From Endothia cerciana (lineage: Eukaryota; Ascomycota; Sordariomycetes; Diaporthales; Cryphonectriaceae): 64,000 bases of DNA. Made by a program: the position numbers and the translations under genes. The notes under the pieces were generated by a model. That model was not told the DNA's origin and made no database searches. It worked only from the letters and a program-made list of their open reading frames with translations. Positions 1 through 11,386 of this stretch are shown one piece after another (within the stretch, counting starts at the first letter, position 1; each line of letters opens with the position of its first letter). The stretch is taken from contig JALRMH010000023.1 of assembly GCA_026119935.1 (NCBI GenBank), positions 496,001-560,000 on the forward strand. The letters run 5' to 3'.

Positions 1-483
1 GACTCTGCAGCATGGCCGGGCTAGGTCGTTTGACCCGAGCAACTTGGCTTAGCATGGCCGTGCGTGGCTGTGGCATGCATTTCGGCTCTTTGTGGATCCC
101 TCTGGGAACTGCAGCCGACGTGCGGGGATGGGTCGACTGCGGTAGGATCGCTAGTCTGGCGGCCTGTCGACCTTTCGCGATGGGTCGTGTATACCAACGG
201 CCCAAACTTTCTTCGGGTTTCCACGCCCTCAAGAAGGTCCGCAAATCGGCCCAACCTAGTGCAGGAGGGAGCCGGTGGGGTGACGGCCCAAGAAGGCTTA
301 AGGATGCTAGGATGCGGACAAAACTGGGACGCTGCCCAGTCCTGAGAAGCCAGCGCTCGTATCAAACATTGTCCAGAATGCCGGCAGAACACACAGGTGT
401 TGACTGCCAGCGCCCAGACGTTGATATGCCTTGGCTTGGTGGGAGTGGTACCGTATTGGGCGCGGAAAGCGAGCGTCAAGACC
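1..483. other. Gene-free left edge
   Basis: No coding region I can support. Several overlapping open frames run through here on both strands, but none has family-like composition or a recognisable motif. It is probably the 3' flank of the Tim17-family gene that ends at 484. Confidence 0.5.
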
Positions 484-1215
484 TCAAGGGGCTGCCGTCT
501 CCTTTCCGCCAGCTCCCGACCCGAAGCGCCCCCGAAGCCAGTCAACGTAGCCAATGTGTCGACCTCGAACCACGCCCATGGCATCCTGCAGGCCACCGTA
601 GACGAGGCCAACGACGAGGGCGGTCTTTGTCGTCCGAGCGGTCATGGCGAGGCTAAACCTATCTGCGCACCGCACACAATCAATGGTCAGCAGAGGGCCC
701 GAACACAGCACTTCCCGTGGCGTGGGGGGGGGGGGGTACAGGGACATACTCCAGGCGCTGAAGCCCCCGGCGACGGTCAGGGAGGCCAAGACAGTGTTGA
801 CAAAGTCATTGGACTCGCGGTAGTTGTCATAGAGGTTCTCTATGGAGAACATGGCGGTGGTCCAGAAGGAGACCCTGAAGCCCATCCGGACGGCCTCTCT
901 CACACTAGCTCTGGCCATGTTGTAGTTCTTGCTCTTGTGGTACATGAACCACCCGGTGGGCGTGGTGGGCAGCTTGTGGGCGTGCTCCGCGCGAAACTGC
1001 AGGCCGGCCATCTTGCTCCCCTGTGAGATCCCCAGCGCGGCGCCGACGCCGAAAGAGGTGACGGCGGCGAGTATGATCCTGGTTGGGGCCATCAGGTGCA
1101 GGCGGGAGTTCTCGAGGGCGAGCCTCATCTGTTCCTCGCGTGATATCGGCGGCGGTCTCGGCCGGCTGAGAAGAGCCTGCCACTCCTCTTCTGTCTTTGG
1201 AGGCCGACTGAACAT
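484..1215 (-). CDS. Tim17/Tim22/Tim23-family mitochondrial membrane protein
   Basis: Gene model complement(484..662, 750..1215), 214 aa. The intron 663-749 is 87 nt (a multiple of three, so it reads through without a stop), has donor GTATGT, a CTGAC branch point and acceptor CAG, and contains a run of 13 C on the sense strand. Splicing restores the family-typical AWNRFSL segment. The start chosen is MFSRPPKTEEEW; an in-frame ATG 71 codons upstream would add a low-complexity Ser/Pro leader that looks like 5' UTR. Visible features are glycine-rich hydrophobic segments (FGVGAALGISQG near residue 50, and around residues 130 and 170) and a conserved FWTTAMFSIENLYDNYRE block. Members sit in the inner mitochondrial membrane as import-channel or complex I assembly-type proteins; which subfamily this belongs to cannot be told here. 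Confidence 0.82.
   Translation of the reverse strand: MFSRPPKTEEEWQALLSRPRPPPISREEQMRLALENSRLHLMAPTRIILAAVTSFGVGAALGISQGSKMAGLQFRAEHAHKLPTTPTGWFMYHKSKNYNMARASVREAVRMGFRVSFWTTAMFSIENLYDNYRESNDFVNTVLASLTVAGGFSAWSMSLYPPPPTPREVLCSGPLLTIDCVRCADRFSLAMTARTTKTALVVGLVYGGLQDAMGVVRGRHIGYVDWLRGRFGSGAGGKETAAP
724..736 (-). repeat. C13 tract inside the Tim17-family intron
   Basis: Thirteen consecutive C on the sense strand, eight bases after the donor. One of nine G/C homopolymers of 12 or more in the window. Confidence 0.9.
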
Positions 1216-1490
1216 CTTGTCAGGTGGGGGGCGGGGGAGCCCGGAGGGGATCGAGGCTCGACAGCTCGGAGGCGGTGCAGGATTTGGTGGGAGTGAGGGT
1301 GTGCCGTGCCGTGCCGTGCCGTTCCGTAGTGCTCGATACCGCGCGATGCGATGCAGTGGTGGAGAAAATGAAGAAGAAGAAGGAGAAGAAGAACTGTGAG
1401 ATGCGCCTCTGAAGCCTGCTGCAGACATGGCATTTTCGCGCCTGGGCGTCCTTGCGCATACCTGCCATAACTGGTAAGTAGCTAGCTACT

Positions 1491-1515
1491 ATGGTACATG
1501 GTACATGGTACATGG
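1491..1515. repeat. ATGGTAC tandem repeat, 3.5 copies
   Basis: Three perfect copies of ATGGTAC followed by ATGG. It lies between two divergent genes, so it is probably promoter or leader sequence. Function unknown. Confidence 0.8.
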
Positions 1516-1652
1516 CCGACCTGCGCCAACCCTGACGTAACCCTGGATGGCTGCCTTTCAGCTCCCGGCAGGAGCTCCCCTCGCCGACCCCTCGACCTCT
1601 CAGCTCCAATGACCAGCCGTCCACATCTGTAAAGTTCCTCAACTTGATCCAT

Positions 1653-1666
1653 CCCCCCCCCCCCCC
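1653..1666 (+). repeat. C14 tract upstream of the small acidic protein gene
   Basis: Fourteen consecutive C on the sense strand, about 230 bp before the start codon. Confidence 0.9.
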
Positions 1667-1899
1667 AACCGATACACCTCTTGCGACGCGCAAGGTGTAG
1701 CAAGGCCCACGGCGTCAGTCACTCTGGTACGCCATACAGGTCTTCGGGCTGTCAGGATGGTAAGCAGTGGCAGTGCCAATACCCCGCGACGTGCTTGCAA
1801 ACCACTTTTACGCGTCTTCACATTCCATTCGAACCATGGATATAATGCTGACGCCCCTTCAAGCCGCCCAAGCAGGTCTCGTACCAGGACCCACCCGAC

Positions 1900-2367
1900 A
1901 TGCCAATCTGCGTTTGCATGAGATATGGCATACACACCTTCTCCCTCCTCGTCGAGCCCCTCTCCTCCTTCTCCGACATAACCTCCGAGCTGCTCTTCGC
2001 CATCCGTGACCGCGACCCCAACAATCAAGGCCTGTCCGCCCGCCCGGGCGCCCCTCCTCAGCCCCTGCCGCCAGAGGGTCAGGACATCCATATCTCCTAC
2101 GGCGTGCTGAGGGATCCCAACGATGGCGATAAGGGATGGAAGGATCTGAAGATCCAGGGTGACGAGACCCTCGTCAGCAAGGGGCTCAAGAACAATTCCA
2201 TCGTGGCCTTCGTTGTTCGTGACCCCGATGACCTCGACAGCCCACCTGAGTTCGTGGTCCAGTGGCCTCAGCTCACGCAGGATGAAGAGGAGCAGGAGGA
2301 AGAGGAAGAGGTTGCCGCTGGAAAGGTGAAGCTGGAGGCGATGGACGAGGACGACGTGGATATGTAG
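1900..2367 (+). CDS. Small acidic conserved fungal protein, function unknown
   Basis: The open frame of 155 aa starts with MPICVCMRYGIHTFSLLVEP. The first 40 residues have a beta-hairpin/helix pattern (RYGIHTFSLLVEP, then FSDITSELLFAIRDR) like a small ubiquitin-like or PB1-like fold, followed by YGVLRDPND, GWKDLKIQ and KGLKNNSIVAFVV, which I recall from conserved uncharacterised Pezizomycotina proteins. The C-terminus is a Glu-rich tail, probably disordered. The start has a good context (CGACATGCC), and the upstream ATG at 1839 is out of frame. The same frame stays open for 29 codons after the TAG at 2365-2367, ending at 2457. An intron 2311-2367 (donor GTTGCC, acceptor TAG) would fuse that extension on, so the true C-terminus is uncertain. 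Confidence 0.7.
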   Translation: MPICVCMRYGIHTFSLLVEPLSSFSDITSELLFAIRDRDPNNQGLSARPGAPPQPLPPEGQDIHISYGVLRDPNDGDKGWKDLKIQGDETLVSKGLKNNSIVAFVVRDPDDLDSPPEFVVQWPQLTQDEEEQEEEEEVAAGKVKLEAMDEDDVDM

Positions 2368-2457
2368 GGAGATCCACCTGTCGCCAAGACTAGGCCCAAC
2401 AAGCACCGCTTTGAGGAGGACAACCCGCTCCCGTTCTCACACGGCAAGAAGAGGTAG

Positions 2458-3373
2458 AGGGGCTGGCACACATCTCGCTTACCCCGCCTCGCTTTTTGCT
2501 CTGGGACGAGAGGCAAGAGGGGGATCTGAGGAAGTACAGATGACTTGGTTGGTACACAACTGGAGGGAAGGAAATCGAGTGAGTTGGCTGAAAGATGTTC
2601 GTAAGTCTTAACCCCCACCCCCTTCCCCCGCCCTCTTTCCGCCCTGGCTTAGATCAAGTATCGAAAGCTAATTGGAACTAGTCGATTCACCATTGAAGGG
2701 TTGCGCGTCCTGGTATTTCCGAGATTGTGGCTCAGAACCTGGGTCACCTAGACCGTGGGAACGTCGATCTCGGTGATGAGAAACATAGCGGAGGCTGTCG
2801 TGGTATTGCCCTTGCTATTTGGGCGGGGCATGATAGAAACACGTCTACCTAGTCTATGCATCTTCGAGAGCTGCCATCCGTCGCACGGTGTCTCATGGTC
2901 GTAGCGGTCTTCACGGGGATAAAGGCATCGCAGACTATGATTGCCGGCCTCAATATCATGTCGCGGACCGTCATGACGAGGGCAGTTCTGTAGAACCACC
3001 ATTCCATCAACAGCTTGTCCTTTAGCCCGTGCTTCTGCCGTTTCTGCCTCTTCTCCTCAGCTCTGCCACACCATCGACCTCTCCCACAACGTCTGTGGGA
3101 GACATCGTACGACAGAACGCTCTGGAGCGTATCACTCTTTCTGACACTCTGAGCTAAGCACTATCCCTAATTGACTCGTCGAATTCGAGCTGAAACTGGA
3201 CAGATAGTCTGAGCCATATCCGTCAGGGTGGTGATGACGAGACCACGTGGGGACAAGCTTCAAAAGGTGCGAGTGAGGTCTGTATATTATTCTTAATATT
3301 GCTTGGTTCTCTATTGAACGGACTCCCGAGTCAGAGCTCGTGTCCCATGCCCGCACAATGTCCTCCAACTGTC
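2458..3373. other. Intergenic, convergent 3' ends
   Basis: Lies between the 3' end of the small acidic protein gene (plus) and the 3' end of the sugar permease (minus). Only short frames without family features occur here. I see nothing further. Confidence 0.5.
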
Positions 3374-5225
3374 TTAGTGCTCCATAAACCGGCCGTCAGC
3401 CTCAGAGTTGATGTCGTACGTGGCGAACTTGCGAGAGGGAACATTGCGCTGGAACATGATGTCCATCTCCTCAAAGGTGCGGTCCTTGGTCTCCGGCAGA
3501 CGGAACCAGCCCCACACCGTCGTCAAAAAGTACAAGCTGCCCCAGAAGTAGGCCTGCAGAGGGGTGGTCATGTCAGCAAGAAAGAGTCTGGACGCTCGGG
3601 TCGGGTGTCTGAGGGGCGAAACTCACAGTCTTCCCCTTGGCGTTCCACGCGGTCGGCGACATGAAGTACGGCTCCATTATCCCGCCGATGAGGTTCGCAA
3701 AGTAATACATCGTACGGCCAAGCACGACAGTCTGCGTCCTCAGACGGGTCGAGCCGATCTCCGCGACGATGGTGTACACGATTGGGCCGACGCTCATCGA
3801 GTACGAGCCCAGCCAGACGATGCACATGACGGACTCGGCGATGCCGAGCCCGCTGGTCTGCGGGGTCACGGAGGCCATGATACCGATGAGGAAGAGACAC
3901 ACGACGAGGGTGTACGAGCCCACAAGCCAGATCGTCCTGCGGCCCCACCTCGAGATGTACAACCACGAGATGATGACGCCGATGAAGGCGATGGCGGTAC
4001 CGACCAGACCCAGATCATAGGAGAGTTCGGTGCTCAGGCCGGCTTGCTCGTAGACTGGGGACAATATTAGTCAACCGCAACACGAAGCCACCAGGCCTAG
4101 GCGCCGCCACGGCAGTGCCAGGGGGGATCTGGAAGCTGGGGTGCACTCACAGAAGGTTCCACTGTAAGCCAGCGCACCGCCGTCGGTGACCTGACTCACA
4201 AAGCACATGATGGCGATTTCTGTGCGGCGAAGGTTCGTCCCCCTAAAGCAATCCCAGAAGGACACGCCGGCTCGTTCCTCCTTCTCGAGCTTATCCGTGT
4301 GCACCATGAGGGCAATGGTCGAGTCGTAGTCGACGTTGTGCTCCGGCTCGGACAGACGCATCAGGGACTTCTTAGCCGACTCCAATTTTCCTTGTCGGAC
4401 CAAGAACCAGGGTGACTCGGGCGCGAAGAGAGCGGCGATGAAGAGCGGGACCGGCCAGACCCATTGGACGGCGAAGGGAATCTTGTAGGACCACTCTGTC
4501 GTGTTTGCCTCAAGGCCCTTGAGGACGCCGGAAGCGATGAACTGGCCGATGCACCAACACAGGTTGATGTAGGCTGTGAGATATCCACGAAGGGCAAGCG
4601 GCGCGACCTCGGCAGCATAAGCAGGTCCTGTCGTCGCGAACACGCCCCAGGGGATGTTGCAGAGGAACTCGCCCACGAGCAGGACTTGGATATTCGGGGC
4701 GAAGAAGCACATGAAGATGGCGACTGAGAGCCACACGAGACTGCCCATGAGGACTATGCGGTGTCCGTACTTGGCTGTCAAATAGCCGTTGGCCATCGCA
4801 CCGATCATGTTACCAACGCAGCCGATGTCGTTGATTCCGGTCTGCCATGGAGAGCTGATTTGGTAGCCGTTTAGGGGGCCGTCGTACGTGCCAAATTTGT
4901 TACGGAAGGCTGTGTAGCCCCAAAAGTTTCCTAGCAGCTGGGTGTCATATCCCTCCATGACGACGGTCGTCGAAATCACTGTGGTACCGCTGTGAGCACA
5001 CCCAGAGCAGGGATAGTAGCCGGACAGTAGAAGTCACCACTTACGGATAGACCATATCGTAGCCCTCCTGTACGTTCTCAGGGCTTGCCACAGGGTCAAG
5101 CTGTGCTCATTTGCCGTGGCCTGCGCCGCCTCATGGTTGATAAACTTCGAGTCCGCGAAGTCGGTGCCGGCGCCCTTCTCGTCGATGTGCTCAGGGCCCG
5201 ACTCCTTGCTATGGGTGATATCCAT
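3374..5225 (-). CDS. MFS sugar (maltose-type) permease
   Basis: Gene model complement(3374..3553, 3627..4054, 4151..4978, 5045..5225), 538 aa, a normal length for a 12-helix proton/sugar symporter. All three introns have good donors (GTAAGT, GTGAGT, GTGAGT) and preserve frame. Motifs are VVMEGYDTQLLGNFWGY in helix 1, a KYGHR loop between helices 2 and 3, PESPW at the end of helix 6, WGRR in the central loop and LPETKDRTFEEMD after helix 12. The helix-1 and tail sequences (FQRNVPSRKFATYD) point to the fungal alpha-glucoside/maltose permease branch rather than hexose transporters. It would act at the plasma membrane. The cytosolic N-terminus is hydrophilic. Substrate is inferred only. Confidence 0.9.
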
Positions 5226-7328
5226 GCTTGCTTGCTGGCTGCCTTCAGGGGTGTTTTGCTTGGTATACTCGCGGCCTTGATGAGGAAGCCTCCCAGACTT
5301 GGACCCGACTGCGTCAATGTCGGGTGAGCAATGGTTTTAAAAGGAAACCCGGCGACCAGGCAAATGTCACGGTAGCAACCACGGCTGCACCCAGCAGGCT
5401 GGGCCTCACGTGGCTCTTATTCAGATCATCCATCATCCCCTCCCTCACCTGCAGCCGTGCAGATGCGAGGGATGTTCGAGACCTTGCCTCAACCAGATCG
5501 CGTGACAGGATGCGCGGCCCGGCCATGCCGCAAGAGCGTGTAGGGCTATATAGGAGAGCCTGCAGGGCTCTCGTAATGGAGGCCCAGTTGTCGTCGAGGT
5601 CCCGTGTGAGCTTCAGCGCATTGGGATAAGCCATTTCCAGGGCTATTGGTGGAAGTTTTCCGGAATGGACCCGGATCCTTGCCTGACCTCGCCGCCTTCG
5701 TGGGGAAGATAGCGTGAGGTCGGGGACTGCTCCACTTCTGGATTGGAGAATCCGGGGAAGCCTGCAGGACCATGCAGGTTGGCTCGTACGAGCGAGTACG
5801 AGATGCTCTAGGCGGCGACGATCTCGTGCAGGGGAGAGACCGAGAACCGAGTATCGACCTCATTCAGGTCAAGGAACATGTGTTCGAGACTGATCTACCG
5901 TTTACGGACTCATAGTAGAGACGGTCAACAACCGGATGGCTATCGAAAACGAGCTATAGCAAGCCCAGCCTAGAGGTCCCCAATTACTAGTAGTATATTT
6001 TACTATATGCCTGTTGTTTCATCGGAAGTCCACGCGACAAATGACAAGACGACGACATTCCTATAAGTCCCGGCTATGCTACTGTGTTATAGGCTCGCTG
6101 TCTCATAACACTAAACTTTGTAGAACACATGGATCTCCAGTTGTTTTGTCCCAAGCGGCTCACATCAAATGGTGTTCCAAGATGCCTCATGAAGAGGTGG
6201 GACTCAAAATGGGGGGTTTTCATATAGAAGTGTCAGGACATGGGACTAGACTAGACATCACCACTGGTAAGTTCATACTCCTTCACTCGCGTATGTATAT
6301 ACCTTATTTTCATGGCCTAAACTTCGGAATCGCATGACTGCCATGCGGTATCCTGTACGAGGGAGCCACTGTTTGCGAGCTGTGCGGATATTGCCTTTGT
6401 GCGTTCTACTGACATGTTGGCCAATTTTAGGCCTCCTGTAATCATATATTCACCTAGCGTCACCCTCATATCATCCTCATGGCCCCCTATCTCTCGGCTT
6501 ACGTAGTGGGTGCTGAAAACACACGAGTGCCCTCTGCAGGAAGAGACCGGCAAGTCAGCCCTGACAGGGTCCTGTGGGTGGTGGCCGGGATCATGTTGAT
6601 GAATCACGGTTAGAAATAGGCCCATCTGGGTGAACGTGCCGCAATAAGGATAGGTGGCGACGGGTCGGTCTTACATCTCGAACACATATAGAGTATATAT
6701 GGAATCGTCGTGTGTTGCTGAGATTGCGTTCATGAGATGCCGGTCTTGCTCTGTCGATTGCCGGGCAAGGAAACAACACAGCTCATCTCTCCCGCCCCAA
6801 CACCTGTGAAGCCATCACGAATTGACAATGACAGCCTAGAATAATCACATTGAAGGGTTGAAGATCCTCTTTTGCCCTTGCTCTCACATACGAGGACTTG
6901 ATACGTCAAGTGGTCCCACTTTCTTGTACATCATATTACCCGTCGGGTACTTCCGTCGCAAAAGAAGTTCCTACTTCGGGAATGTCTGTGCAGGCTGGAC
7001 GGCACGGGTTTACACAACATCATGGCCGAGAACCCCTCATCTCGGCAGAATCGGCTGTTGGTGCGCTCCTTATAGCACCGGGATTTTACGTTACCAGCAT
7101 GTCGGTAACATAGACGACGGACGTTATTCGCGGCCTAGAAGGTCACAAAGAGCCACACTGGTGTAGACTGTGGAGGTCTTTCTGCAAGCCAAGTTCATTT
7201 CTGGAACACAGACGGAGGGAAAGGGTCGGACCGGGCAAGAAGAACCTAGACGGGGACCATGCTTTGACGATGGACTAAGAACTACACTCTATTCTACTTC
7301 CTTCTTAGCTTGTACCACATCTATGAGA
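5226..7328. other. Intergenic, promoter side of the permease
   Basis: About 2.1 kb upstream of the permease start and downstream of the next minus-strand gene. No supported gene, RNA or repeat family was found. Open frames are short and lack family features. Confidence 0.5.
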
Positions 7329-7847
7329 TTATGATCTGAAGTTATTTAAACCCCATGCGTGGTTAAAGTCCATTGGCAGGAAACTCTTCAGTGTCAGGCG
7401 CGACATTTTTGGCCGAGTGGGAAGGGGTTTCTCGTTGGTCACGGCCTCTTCTGCCCTGGGTTGCTGCACCACTGCCTCCTTATGTTCCTCAATCGATTCA
7501 GAGTCAAAGTCGTACACTTCCTTCGCCTGTGCTGCACCTTTCTGTTCTTTCTTCTTGCCACGGAGCTCCGACCATTCAATTGACCCAAAGAGCGCAATCG
7601 ATGCGGCTCCCAGGCCGACGAAGAGCGCAAGAACCACTAATCCGGCCGCTCCGCCGGCGATGGCTCCAGCGACGTTGCCAATACTAACAGCCCTTTTGTT
7701 GTAATTACGAGCGTCTTGTATTGTGTCTCTCTCGATGTCCTGTGTGTCATGACGGTATGTTGGCACGCTCAGCGCCAGTGTGATGTGAGAGAGCAGTAGG
7801 AATACGGTCGTGGCGATGTTGCGAAGCGGATGAAGACATGGTTTCAT
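7329..7847 (-). CDS. Small single-pass membrane protein, function unknown
   Basis: A single open frame of 172 aa. An N-terminal hydrophobic signal-like segment (residues about 10-28, FLLLSHITLALSV) is followed by a short lumenal or extracellular stretch, a Gly/Ala-rich transmembrane helix at about 60-88 (AGAIAGGAAGLVVLALFVG) and a charged cytosolic tail with KKKEQ, an acidic patch and a PLPTRP proline motif. That is type I membrane topology. I do not recognise a family. It is an orphan between two long gene-poor stretches, so it could also be a fast-evolving or spurious gene, but the ordered signal, helix and tail layout argues for a real one. Confidence 0.55.
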   Translation of the reverse strand: MKPCLHPLRNIATTVFLLLSHITLALSVPTYRHDTQDIERDTIQDARNYNKRAVSIGNVAGAIAGGAAGLVVLALFVGLGAASIALFGSIEWSELRGKKKEQKGAAQAKEVYDFDSESIEEHKEAVVQQPRAEEAVTNEKPLPTRPKMSRLTLKSFLPMDFNHAWGLNNFRS

Positions 7848-10558
7848 GATGTCGTATTGCAGTGAAGGTGTCGTCGACCCGAAGTTGTAATAACTATCTC
7901 GGGAGTGTCGTGATCATGGGGGATTTTGGTTTCGCCGGGGGATGTGTGTGGCTGTGGCCTGGCCCTTGGTAAGAGTTCTGTTCCTTTTCTTGACCTCCTG
8001 TCTTTTTCGGGTGTTTGCTCCTCTGTTGTGAATGAAATACGCTGAGACCGGCCGCGATGGTTTTGAATTAAAAATTTGTATCAGTGGATGGCCAGATCCA
8101 GTTTATCGAGTGAGCAAAACAAGTCAAGGGAAAAGAGAGCGAGTACTCACTGACGCTGTCTAGAAGATCATTGCGGAGACTCGCTGCCCTTATTGAATCG
8201 CTCCGTGGGTTATTCACTCGCATTGTGTAAACATATCACTGTGCTGCGCCTCAGGAAGACCCTGTCCACGCGTCAAGAGAGGACCTTTCATCGGACGACT
8301 CGCCAGCTCCAGGGCTGTGAGACCAATTCTCCTGCACGCCCAGCGGCTCGACGCCGCCACTGACACAACGACTGCCTCTTGCATAGCCTAGGGTCTAATT
8401 TTGGACCGCTCTGGAAGAGTCGGATGCAGAACAAGCGCGCGGACCTATTTAGGACGAATCAGAGTGCCGGAGGCGATGGATTCGTGTTGCTTTCCCGGAT
8501 ACTTGAGACGGCGGTGGTACAGCCCGTGGGGAGTTTCAGATGCGCAATTGTGGGTCCCTCGTGTCAGAACAGCAGCGAACAGCGTTGCCCGAGCACTCTG
8601 AAGCGCGCACCGCGCACGACTCCAATGTTTCTCGGCAAGATCGGATCTACGTTGTGAGAGTTCTGCGGCGCCGATCTCATAAGTTCATCTCAACTCCGGA
8701 GGCAAGAAGCCCTCCCCGGCCGTCACGATAGGCGCGATAATTTACCAGATGATGTTTAGCAGTGACACATGACCGAGCAATAACGTCGGAGTCCTTCGCA
8801 GGCGTCGAAGAACGTCACGGTCTCAACATATGACGAGCTAGAAGCAGCGTCCCGACTGTCTGGCGAATTATAAATAGATTTTGTGGTATCAGTCTACTTT
8901 AGATGACCAGGATTCCAGCTGTGTCTCTTCTCCCCCAATATTTTCTAGTCCAGATCACTCTGCGAAAGCCTCCCCCGTACACCAGCTTTGTATGAAAAAC
9001 TCCTGCTTTCTCCGAAAGGTTTGTTATGGGACCATGAAGCGTATAGAATTGATAGTCTATTCGCGGCGGAGTTTGTATTTTGACGGCCTGTCGAGTACTG
9101 CGTCTTGAAATTTCCTCATTACCTACCTAGGTAAGCAGGTAAGGATGGCCTCACGGAACACGGTGGAACGGCTGGAAGACATCACGAAGCATTGATCCGC
9201 TGTGTGGTAGGGTCGGCCTTGGTGGACTTGTGAATGGTAGTATGCCCAGATTGTCGAGGACCTGGTCCAGGATGCGACATTTCCTTGTTAGTACGGGCAC
9301 GTCAGGCTAAACATGTCTGGCAGAAATGCTTGACAATGCCGTGGGCTCCGTAGACTTACAGGCCATGTGGGACTGGCCTGCTGAGGACTGAATATTCGTA
9401 CCGTTGCGAGAAGTGCCCAGGTGTCGGCAACGAGTTGAAACGAGGCGCAGACAGCAGAATTTACCACATGCAGGACAGCGAACGTCTTGCCCAGTCCACT
9501 GTGGCACGACATCTTACTGGTCAACGCGAAGCTCCTCCTCACTTACAGATTAACTGGTCGAATCTGGATTGGGACACGCTTCCTACTGGGGTACCATAGT
9601 ATCTAGCTGTCCGAGGCAAGGCTGCGGGTGGAGCCCAACGACTTAGACGAGGCTCTACCGGCACTGAGGATACAGGCAAGACTTGAACATATAACTGCAA
9701 ACCAGACCGCTACCGGCCCTAGGATATTTTGGTAATTACTGGATTTGAATTACTCCTGAAAGTATACACACCTGCTTTGTCATAATGCAAAGCCAACGAA
9801 TTAGGTAGGATACACTCTGATGTGCAGTGAATTGCCCTCATCTCGGCAGATTAGATAGCAATGCCAATGACTCGGAAGGAGCTAGCAAGAGGTCGCTGCA
9901 TAGCCATCGACCTGGTCCTGCTTCAGGCCAGATTGGTCATGGGCTTTTTAGATCTCTCGCTGGATGCCGTGGAAGAGACATATGCATTCTCTGTTACTCG
10001 GAGGTGTATGAATCGGGTAGAAAGATCTCTCCTAACGAGCTCGCGTGGCCACGGAGTTAAAGGCTAAAGTGAAAGAGTGTTATGCAGAGACATACAGGAG
10101 AAACAATAGGAGAACACGATAATGGGCGTGCTGTAAGGTTTGTGCAGACTACTTTCGGACGCTTATGTAGTAGAAGGTTGCTTTGTACTTAATAGGTTAC
10201 CTAAGGTATCCTCATTTTATTAGACTCTTTCCTCTGGAGATCTGAATGAATCTCTCTCTTTCTCGGAACATCATTATTCGGTGTCTCGGCCGATCCAGAT
10301 ACTGACTTGTCTCCGTTGTTTTCCTACAGTCGCGGCAAGAATAGACGAAAGGGCGCAGTGATGCAAAGTCGCCGGTGCGAGGCTGACAACAGGACTCCAC
10401 CCGGAAGGGCGTGTGAGACAAAGGATCGGCCCGCCCCGCAACACAACCACTCACCAGCAGATCCGGATCTACAGAGGGTTACGGATACGGGAATCCAGCA
10501 GAACTTCCACCTTCGTCAAGACACAGAAGACTCTCACCTAGACTCTGCGAGAAGAGAG
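7848..10558. other. Long gene-poor intergenic stretch
   Basis: About 2.7 kb between the small membrane protein gene (minus) and the SnoaL-like gene (plus), so both promoters lie here. Scattered frames under 100 codons occur on both strands with no family-like features. No tRNA, repeat array or transposon end was seen. An open frame runs in from 10307 into the next gene, but its N-terminal 84 residues look like 5' UTR. Confidence 0.5.
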
Positions 10559-11386
10559 ATGGATCCAGTTCTGCACTCCATCATCCTCGGCCTCCTCACC
10601 GGTCCAAGCGAACCGGGCTTCCCAACCCTCACGAGGCAGCGCACGACAGGCAGCGACGACATCGTAGGACCCGTCCCGATGCCCTCGGTTCAAATTGACG
10701 GGACGGAGTACACCATCCTCAATTCGTCGGTGGATATCGTTCTCAAGGACGACGACACCACCGCCGACGCATCCGTCCTCGCATCACGAGTGGTCCTCAC
10801 CATCCGCATGGCAACCACCGAAGCAGGCGATGAACCCCTCCCGGCTATCGAGGTTGTGGCACACGCCTTCATCTGGTCCGGCGGCTCCAAAGTCACCAGA
10901 TCCGAAATAATCCTCGACACAGAAGCTCTCCGGTCACGCCGACCCACGGCGGAACGCGCCTCTGTCGTCTCATCCCGCCCAGCGGGACACGGCGGCGGCC
11001 TTGCCGAGACATACCGCTCCTACATATCCGCCATCAACGCCCGCCAGATGACCGCCACCCTGCCCGCCTTCTGTCACCCTACCGTCACCCACAACGGCCA
11101 GGCCCTCCCCCTGCCAACCTACCAACGGCTCATGGCGGACGCACAGGCCGCGATCCGCGACATCGTCTTCGCCATCGACGGCCTCGTAGTGGACGAGAAG
11201 AGGGGCATGGTAGCTGCGCTGCTGACGTTCACGGGCACGTCGTCTGGGGAGTTCGCCGGGGTGGAGGGGACCGGGAGGGAGGTACGGTTTGGGGAGATTG
11301 TGTTCTACTGGTTTGTAGAAGGCAGGATCTCGAGGGTAGTGAGCCTCGTGGATGTGGAGACGTATCGGGCGCAGGCGAGGGGCTAG
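10559..11386 (+). CDS. SnoaL/NTF2-fold protein, possibly with two such domains
   Basis: Intronless, 275 aa from MDPVLHSIILGLLTG; the frame is open further upstream, but those residues are hydrophilic and unlike the family. The C-terminal half (from about residue 140, LAETYRSYISAINARQMTATLPAFCHPTVTHNG through GEIVFYWFVEGRISRVVSLVD) is a clear SnoaL-like cone fold of the ester-cyclase or hydrolase-like type. The N-terminal half ends in a similar pattern (VVAHAFIWSGGSKVTRSEIILD), suggesting a second, diverged copy. Catalysis cannot be assigned because many members only bind small ligands. It stands alone, with no pathway genes adjacent. Confidence 0.75.
   Translation: MDPVLHSIILGLLTGPSEPGFPTLTRQRTTGSDDIVGPVPMPSVQIDGTEYTILNSSVDIVLKDDDTTADASVLASRVVLTIRMATTEAGDEPLPAIEVVAHAFIWSGGSKVTRSEIILDTEALRSRRPTAERASVVSSRPAGHGGGLAETYRSYISAINARQMTATLPAFCHPTVTHNGQALPLPTYQRLMADAQAAIRDIVFAIDGLVVDEKRGMVAALLTFTGTSSGEFAGVEGTGREVRFGEIVFYWFVEGRISRVVSLVDVETYRAQARG

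Larger units (their letters stand above)
1216..1899. other. Divergent intergenic region with simple repeats
   Basis: Shared upstream region between the Tim17-family gene (minus) and the small acidic protein gene (plus). It holds a (GTGCC)n-like array near 1302-1320, a 7-bp repeat ATGGTAC at 1491-1515 and a run of 14 C at 1653-1666. No gene is seen. Confidence 0.6.

Noticed and set aside
12..656. 214-codon open frame at the left edge
   Set aside because: It overlaps the 3' exon of the Tim17-family gene on the other strand and has no recognisable content.
7329..7704. Plus-strand frames opposite the small membrane protein
   Set aside because: No ordered features, whereas the minus strand shows signal, membrane helix and tail.
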